A stretch of DNA of 12,067 bases. Source: Lachnospiraceae bacterium UBA935. GTDB taxonomy: Bacteria > Bacillota > Clostridia > Lachnospirales > Lachnospiraceae. The stretch lies in NCBI GenBank assembly GCA_002293525.1, contig DBDJ01000015.1, positions 1 to 12,067 on the forward strand, read 5' to 3'. Positions 8,535 to 12,067 of this stretch are shown here, in pieces (the stretch's first letter is position 1; each line of letters begins with the position of its first letter). The position numbers were made by a program, and so were the translations under genes. The notes beneath the pieces were generated by a model. That model was given only the letters and a program-made list of their open reading frames with translations, searched no databases and was not told the origin of the DNA.

Positions 8535-8836
8535 GTTTGTTCTCCGGCAGTATTATGATGTTTGTTTTAATTTATGTATGTATTTATTGCTTTCGATAGG
8601 TCTCAAGTAGAATTATATTGGTTAAGGTGGGTATGAGGTATAGAATTAGCAAAAACTGGAGGTTGCTTTTGGCATGACACCCATTATATTATATATTCCT
8701 TAATTTTACATTAATATTATTTAAAGAATCACTTAATTATTGTTGCTTGATGACCATGGATCAATCTGATCTTTCCATGAAATAATCGGATTGGCGATAT
8801 ATCCTACTGTATTCACGATAAAACTGTCAGAAAAAC

Positions 8837-8870
8837 TGTTATTTATACAATATAATTGTTATTTAGACAA
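8837..8870. repeat. Two tandem direct repeats with 20-bp period
   Basis: TGTTATTTATACAA (8837-8850) and TGTTATTTAGACAA (8857-8870) match at 13 of 14 positions with a 20-bp period, about two turns of the DNA helix. Each unit has TGT...ACA ends of opposite sense. They lie directly upstream of the predicted promoter at 8877-8905, which suggests paired binding sites for a regulator. Confidence 0.7.
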
Positions 8871-8880
8871 GATGTCTTGT
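8867..8880. promoter_or_regulatory. Operator-like dyad overlapping the -35 of the secreted-protein promoter
   Basis: ACAAGA (8867-8872) and TCTTGT (8875-8880) form a perfect 14-bp dyad with a 2-bp centre. The right arm overlaps the -35 hexamer (8877-8882), the classic place for a repressor site, and the left arm overlaps the second tandem repeat. The regulator is unknown. Confidence 0.5.
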
Positions 8881-8905
8881 AATACGGATTTTACTGGATT
8901 ATAAT
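8877..8905 (+). promoter_or_regulatory. Predicted sigma-A promoter of the secreted-protein gene
   Basis: TTGTAA (8877-8882) and a perfect TATAAT (8900-8905) are separated by exactly 17 bp. Transcription should begin near 8912, giving a leader of about 100 nt before the ATG at 9011. That is long enough for some post-transcriptional control, though I see no recognisable element in it. Confidence 0.7.
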
Positions 8906-9010
8906 TTATACTCCGGAGTCTTATAATTGATTGAAACACAAGATAAACAAAAACTTGAAATTTGATCAGCCTTAAATTCCGAGAAATTAATATAAGGAGA
9001 TAAAAGTAAA

Positions 9011-9520
9011 ATGAGTAGCAGGTCTAAAAAAATCACTGTATTATTATTAACCATCCTGATCAGTCTTAATCTATTGCCAATTAACGCATCGGCGATGATC
9101 AGTCCATTTGTAACCGTTCTGCTTTCCATGTCTACAGATGCCGGCCCGGATAACGAAGTCAATGGCGGCGATGAAATCAATGTTGTTGTTACTTGGAAGG
9201 GCGTATATCATGGGAACGGCGAACGACTAATCATACAGGTGACAAATGGGGCGGAAATTCTTATCAATAGCGGCGCAGACGTTATCTTCGATGCAAATGG
9301 GCAACAATTACCTGTCAATTCAGTAACTCGTAGCCCGGCTGGTGATGTGGTGACAGTGATAACCGGCCCCGCAGCACAAACCCCGGCGGACAACTATTTT
9401 TATTTCACCATAAAAGCACCTTCCAGTACGGTAAATTTTGATCTGTCAGTTACGACCGGTTATCCCGTTTCACTCAATCCGAGAAACTTTGTCCAGCAAG
9501 AATTTACCGTTAAGCCTTAA
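9011..9520 (+). CDS. Small secreted beta-rich protein, function unknown
   Basis: A 169-residue protein I do not recognise as a named family. A clear Sec signal peptide is present: basic SSRSKK, a hydrophobic core (about 8-24) and a likely cleavage after NASA (25-28). The mature part of about 141 residues has no cysteine, no membrane segment and no LPXTG or S-layer anchor, so it is either released or held by other contacts. Alternating polar/hydrophobic strands (VNGGDEINVVVTW at 50-62, LIIQVTN, DVVTVITGP, YFYFTIKAP, FDLSVTTGY) suggest an Ig-like beta-sandwich. The ATG at 9011 has a strong AAGGAG 11 nt upstream. The gene is opposite in strand to its neighbours and sits between the DUF4956 and VTC genes. 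Association with the envelope system, perhaps as a target of the CotH-family kinase, is only inference. Confidence 0.8.
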   Translation: MSSRSKKITVLLLTILISLNLLPINASAMISPFVTVLLSMSTDAGPDNEVNGGDEINVVVTWKGVYHGNGERLIIQVTNGAEILINSGADVIFDANGQQLPVNSVTRSPAGDVVTVITGPAAQTPADNYFYFTIKAPSSTVNFDLSVTTGYPVSLNPRNFVQQEFTVKP

Positions 9521-9575
9521 CCGGTTCCCGCTATAAGTCGTTAATGAGAAACTGCGTTTGGTATTTATGATGAAG

Positions 9576-10244
9576 TCAGCCGTATATACGGCATAAAGCA
9601 TATTTGCTGAATGCAGTTCTCTGACGGTTGGGTACGCGGACTGACTTTTCAATGATTTCCGGCAAAAATGCATCGTATTTCAGTTCCATGATGATCGTCT
9701 CCGGTTCAGTAGGCGCTGTCGGGAACGGATCTTCAAAGAGTACATTGGCATAGATGCCGGTCCTGATGGAGCTGTCAAATGTGACGCGTACATTGCCGGG
9801 AATATATACAAAAGGCTCCCGCACGTAGTCCACGACGGTCTTCGGGCGGAGCTGCTGGTAGGTCAGCTTGGCATAGAACTCCTGCAGCAGCGGATGGGAA
9901 CTGCTCTTCATAAAAGCAGTATCGCCGCGGCAGATTTGAGTAACCTGCTCTTTGGTAAGCGGTGCCGATATCTTGTTGCACAGCTCATTGATCTTGATCT
10001 TTTTCTCCAGGCGGATATAGCCGGTATTTTCATTATAATAACGGATCCGGAATTTCTCCCGCTTATCGACCCCGTCGATTTTATCACGCAGTGCCTTGTC
10101 GGAGGGCGTGTCAAAATACAGGCTGCGGACACGGTAGCGGCCATCTGCGACAACAAAGGCATCCGGCTTCATGATGTGCCGCAGACGGCTTTTTATAATA
10201 AGATAATCTTCATGTGTGATCCGGTGCTTTAACTCATGTCTCAT
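9576..10244 (-). CDS. VTC-domain polyphosphate polymerase
   Basis: A 222-residue protein consisting almost wholly of one VTC domain, the CYTH-like tunnel fold that in yeast Vtc4 makes polyphosphate from ATP. Basic tunnel-lining motifs appear in the right order: RHELK (2-6), RVRSLYFDT (38-46), KREKFRIRYY (61-70), IRLEKK (77-82), KTVVDYVREPF (135-145), VRVTFDSSIRTG (152-163), EL KY with Glu187/Lys189 (187-190), and a final Ser-Lys (213-214). No residue class expected for catalysis is obviously missing. There is no membrane segment, unlike yeast Vtc4, so membrane attachment would need a partner; DUF4956 is the obvious candidate. The start at 10244 is supported by the RHELK N-terminus typical of bacterial members and by GGAG 11 nt upstream. 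It lies 104 bp downstream of the MerR-type regulator on the same strand and converges with the secreted-protein gene (55-bp gap). Confidence 0.9.
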   Translation of the reverse strand: MRHELKHRITHEDYLIIKSRLRHIMKPDAFVVADGRYRVRSLYFDTPSDKALRDKIDGVDKREKFRIRYYNENTGYIRLEKKIKINELCNKISAPLTKEQVTQICRGDTAFMKSSSHPLLQEFYAKLTYQQLRPKTVVDYVREPFVYIPGNVRVTFDSSIRTGIYANVLFEDPFPTAPTEPETIIMELKYDAFLPEIIEKSVRVPNRQRTAFSKYALCRIYG

Positions 10245-10348
10245 AATCTTATCTGCTCCATGCTGAATTTGGTCGTTGTTGATTGTGAATTATCTTTCTG
10301 GTTTACTGAATGCTCATTGATGATTATTTGAATCGTTTTGATTAGCAG

Positions 10349-11353
10349 TTAACGGTTCCCATCCTCTTTCTCCTTTATGGGAAATAACAGGTCAAGCTGC
10401 AGGTTATTCATGTCGCCGTTCTGGGCATAATGGTAAAAGTCTAATGTTTCTTCAAATCCTTGTCCGCTACAGGTTTCTGCTGATGTCCAGCGGGGGGCAT
10501 TCCAATCGCTCGCATATTTGTCACTGGCTTCGACCCATTCGCCCAGCAACCGCCAATCCTGAAAGTCCCAAGACCGGAGCACGTGGGCGGCATATAAGCC
10601 GCCGTCAAACTTCCTTTTAACCAAGGGCGGGGCGATCTCCATGTCGGCGGGCACCGACACCCATACCTCATATGCACGCGAAGGTTCTCCTATTTGCGCG
10701 TCTCCTCCGGAACAGTCAAAGCCGAAGCTTCGGGCGTCAGGTTTTAACTTTAACAGACCACTTATCTTTACAAACTGGTTAATCTTGCTCAGGGCTTTCC
10801 CTTCGCAATTTTCTCCCGCCGCATATGCGGCTGCCACGGTCATGGGCGGAAGGTAAACAATCCGCACGTCCTTGTCCTCCATCTTACTCAGTTTCTCACT
10901 TGCCTGATTGAGTCGATCCATTGATTTTTCCTCCTGAAATTTGATTTTGGAAACGGTCAGTGCATCTACAATCTCCAGCAAGCCGGCATCGTCGGGAAGG
11001 GTAAATCCTGAACCTCCCATGTTTAAATGATCGATAAAAGCCTTGGTGACACTGCGAATCGTTGAAAGAGCCGTGATTTCGTCCTCAACCTCATTAAGGC
11101 TGCTTTCAAAGGCTTCAATGGCTATGCGGGCATCGGCACTTTGCAGAATAGCAGCGATCTGCTTCAGCGGTATTCTCAGCTTACGCAGAACAATGATCTG
11201 GCGCAGACGCGTAACGGTCTCAACGTCATATACGCGATAGGCATAGTCTTCCTTTTTCACAGGTGAAATCAATCCGATTTGTTCGTAGTATCTAAGCGTC
11301 CGGGTAGAAATCAGAAAATGTCTGGACACCTGGCTGATCGTCTGCAGTTCCAT
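10349..11353 (-). CDS. MerR family transcriptional regulator with GyrI-like effector-binding domain
   Basis: A 334-residue DNA-binding regulator. Residues 1-72 form the MerR winged helix-turn-helix (ISQVSRHFLISTRTLRYYEQ at 6-25, then IGLISP). A coiled-coil helix (about 78-110) follows, then a linker and a C-terminal effector domain (about 163-327) of the GyrI-like/BmrR type, with YEVWVSVP (228-235) and LYAAHVLRSWDFQDWRLLGEW (253-273). Such domains bind small hydrophobic or cationic ligands; the ligand here is unknown. I chose the ATG at 11353 because AGGAGG (complement of 11361-11366) is 7 nt upstream and the protein then starts right at the MerR domain. A start at 11413 would add 20 unlikely Cys/Lys-rich residues and fall on the predicted transcription start. 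Its promoter has a MerR-type 19-bp spacer, pointing to autoregulation. Targets may include the divergent collagen-like gene or the downstream VTC gene. Confidence 0.92.
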   Translation of the reverse strand: MELQTISQVSRHFLISTRTLRYYEQIGLISPVKKEDYAYRVYDVETVTRLRQIIVLRKLRIPLKQIAAILQSADARIAIEAFESSLNEVEDEITALSTIRSVTKAFIDHLNMGGSGFTLPDDAGLLEIVDALTVSKIKFQEEKSMDRLNQASEKLSKMEDKDVRIVYLPPMTVAAAYAAGENCEGKALSKINQFVKISGLLKLKPDARSFGFDCSGGDAQIGEPSRAYEVWVSVPADMEIAPPLVKRKFDGGLYAAHVLRSWDFQDWRLLGEWVEASDKYASDWNAPRWTSAETCSGQGFEETLDFYHYAQNGDMNNLQLDLLFPIKEKEDGNR

Positions 11354-11424
11354 GACCGTTCCTCCTATTACAGCGCATACGGTATATTTGCACTTCAGCT
11401 TGCATATATGCACTGTCTAAAATC

Positions 11425-11455
11425 AGGATAGCAGTTGACGCGACGTTCATGTCAA
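11425..11455 (-). promoter_or_regulatory. MerR-type promoter (19-bp spacer) with operator dyad for the MerR-family gene
   Basis: On the minus strand TTGACA (11455-11450) and TATCCT (11430-11425) are separated by 19 bp rather than 17. Inside lie inverted arms GTCAA (11451-11455) and TTGAC (11435-11439). Overlong 19-20 bp spacers with a dyad are the known hallmark of promoters twisted into shape by MerR-family activators. Placement directly upstream of a MerR gene suggests self-regulation. Confidence 0.65.
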
Positions 11456-11532
11456 TGGTTAACAGGATTAATATTACATATTTTTCGGAAGTTTGTCAAA
11501 TATCCCGCAAACAGGAACTTTAGGTCGCACTT

Positions 11533-11568
11533 TTGTAGCAATTGTCAAACGCAAAAATATAATATAGT
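11533..11568 (+). promoter_or_regulatory. Weak candidate promoter of the collagen-like gene
   Basis: A perfect TATAAT (11558-11563) lies 19 bp after TTGTAG (11533-11538), which would again be a MerR-like spacing. Alternatively TTGTCA (11542-11547) pairs with TATAGT (11563-11568) at a short 15 bp. Neither is a good ordinary promoter, and I could not fit a sporulation sigma-E or sigma-K consensus. The -10 region lies about 25-30 bp before the ATG. Confidence 0.35.
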
Positions 11569-11593
11569 ACATAACAAAGAACGGAGGTCTATT

Positions 11594-12067
11594 ATGACGA
11601 TTTTTAGCAATTGTGACAATAATCATTATTCTGGCGACGAACCAGATAATTGCGAGAATCAGAACCAGTACAGTTATAGCTGCCCTGTCCCGACACGTCC
11701 GGCGGGCAATAGCAGTTCCGGACTCTTCCAGGGCAATAACAGTTGCTGCTCTGATTCAGACAATATATGCCCGCCGGAACCACAGTGCTGTCCCGGACCG
11801 ACAGGGCCAAAAGGACCTAAAGGCGATCCTGGCTGTCCCGGACCGATGGGACCTAAAGGCAGTACCGGCGCGACAGGGCCGACCGGCGCGGCCGGATCAG
11901 CTACTGTTTTTGATCCCAGCATATCCTACACTTATCGACAAGGACAGTTAATTATATATAATGGAACCCTTTATATAGTTTCTAGGGACAATCCGTCCGG
12001 CACCCCCGGCACCTCTTCCGACTATACCGCTGTCAGCGGTACCCCCGGAGCGACCGGGCCGACCGGA
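11594..12067 (+). CDS. Collagen-like (Gly-X-Y) surface protein with Cys-rich head, 3' end outside the window
   Basis: The frame is open from ATG 11594 to the window edge (158 codons, no stop), so the protein is incomplete here. The start has GGAGG (11583-11587) 6 nt upstream. Residues 1-67 are a polar, Cys-rich head without a signal peptide (Cys at 7, 20, 30, 51, 52, 59, 65, 66). A collagen-like run follows with glycine every third residue from Gly68 to Gly101, including PGPTGPKGPKGDPG and one internal Cys81. A non-collagen insert (102-147) has the pattern YRQGQLIIYNGTLYIV and NPSGTPGTSSDY, reminiscent of small chitin-binding (CBM5/12) modules with Tyr in place of Trp. Gly-X-Y repeats resume from Gly149 (GTPGATGPTG). 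Bacterial proteins with these repeats often form exosporium or surface filaments, such as BclA. The lack of a signal peptide fits spore-surface assembly in the mother cell, which is inference. Confidence 0.85.
   Translation, partial: MTIFSNCDNNHYSGDEPDNCENQNQYSYSCPVPTRPAGNSSSGLFQGNNSCCSDSDNICPPEPQCCPGPTGPKGPKGDPGCPGPMGPKGSTGATGPTGAAGSATVFDPSISYTYRQGQLIIYNGTLYIVSRDNPSGTPGTSSDYTAVSGTPGATGPTG

Larger units (their letters stand above)
8535..9010. other. AT-rich divergent control region between DUF4956 and secreted-protein genes
   Basis: This 476-bp stretch contains no credible gene; the longest candidate start with any leader (8633) gives only 14 residues. It is much more AT-rich than either flank and must hold promoters for both divergent genes. 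The right half (8820-8905) carries tandem repeats, dyads and a good promoter, listed separately. The left half holds an imperfect hairpin (CATGGA at 8755-8760, TCCATG at 8773-8778) and the complementary TGGGT/ACCCA pair near 8628 and 8689, neither of which I can assign to a known RNA. Confidence 0.6.

Noticed and set aside
8633..8677. Tiny open frame of 14 codons in the AT-rich intergenic region
   Set aside because: It is too short, has no convincing ribosome site and no sign of coding bias.
9579..9592. 14-bp perfect palindrome GCCGTATATACGGC
   Set aside because: It lies within the last sense codons of the VTC gene (Arg-Ile-Tyr-Gly), has no T-run after it, and is explained by coding sequence. 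I would not call it a terminator.
11354..11413. Earlier ATG (11413) for the MerR-family gene
   Set aside because: The extension is Cys/Lys-rich and unlike MerR proteins, starts about at the predicted transcription start, and bypasses the strong AGGAGG that sits 7 nt before the ATG at 11353.
11613..11951. Open frames overlapping the collagen-like gene in another + frame and on the minus strand (11674-11922), the latter also reading Gly-Pro-rich
   Set aside because: Gly-X-Y coding DNA made of GGN and CCN codons reads as Gly/Pro repeats on the opposite strand too. Only the frame from 11594 has a ribosome site, an uninterrupted reading to the window end and the Cys-rich head.

Overview
The window looks like chromosomal DNA of a Bacillota (Firmicutes) bacterium, probably a spore-forming anaerobe of clostridial or erysipelotrichial type. 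The evidence is strong AGGAGG-type ribosome binding sites, a Gram-positive style secreted protein, a CotH-type kinase, a VTC/DUF4956 pair, a MerR/GyrI-like regulator and a Cys-rich collagen-like protein. Genes are moderately GC-rich, while the intergenic stretches at 1-333, 8535-9010 and 11414-11593 are clearly AT-rich. The genus cannot be fixed by reading alone. I see no tRNA, rRNA, CRISPR array, transposase or phage gene.

Left part, + strand (334-5719). It begins with a cation diffusion facilitator whose metal-site residues look like the manganese type. Next, with its own promoter, is carB, the large subunit of carbamoyl phosphate synthase, without carA beside it. A lactonase-family beta-propeller gene follows 27 bp after carB and is probably co-transcribed. 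A perfect 12-bp inverted repeat then separates this unit from the convergent minus-strand genes.

Middle part, mainly - strand (5780-10244). Read 5' to 3' on the minus strand it holds a VTC-domain polyphosphate polymerase, a DUF4956 membrane protein and a membrane-anchored CotH-family kinase. These three families recur together in Bacillota. Here the set is split by an AT-rich control region (8535-9010) and by a small secreted-protein gene on the opposite strand (9011-9520). My inference is a cell-envelope system in which the VTC domain makes polyphosphate at the membrane, DUF4956 is its membrane partner and CotH phosphorylates surface proteins. The secreted protein is a candidate substrate or partner. 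The combined role of this set is the least described biology in the window.

Right part (10349-12067). A MerR-family regulator with a GyrI-like effector domain lies upstream of the VTC gene on the same strand. Its promoter has the 19-bp spacer and dyad typical of MerR autoregulation. Divergent from it, and cut by the window end, is a collagen-like (Gly-X-Y) protein with a Cys-rich head, likely a spore or exosporium surface protein.
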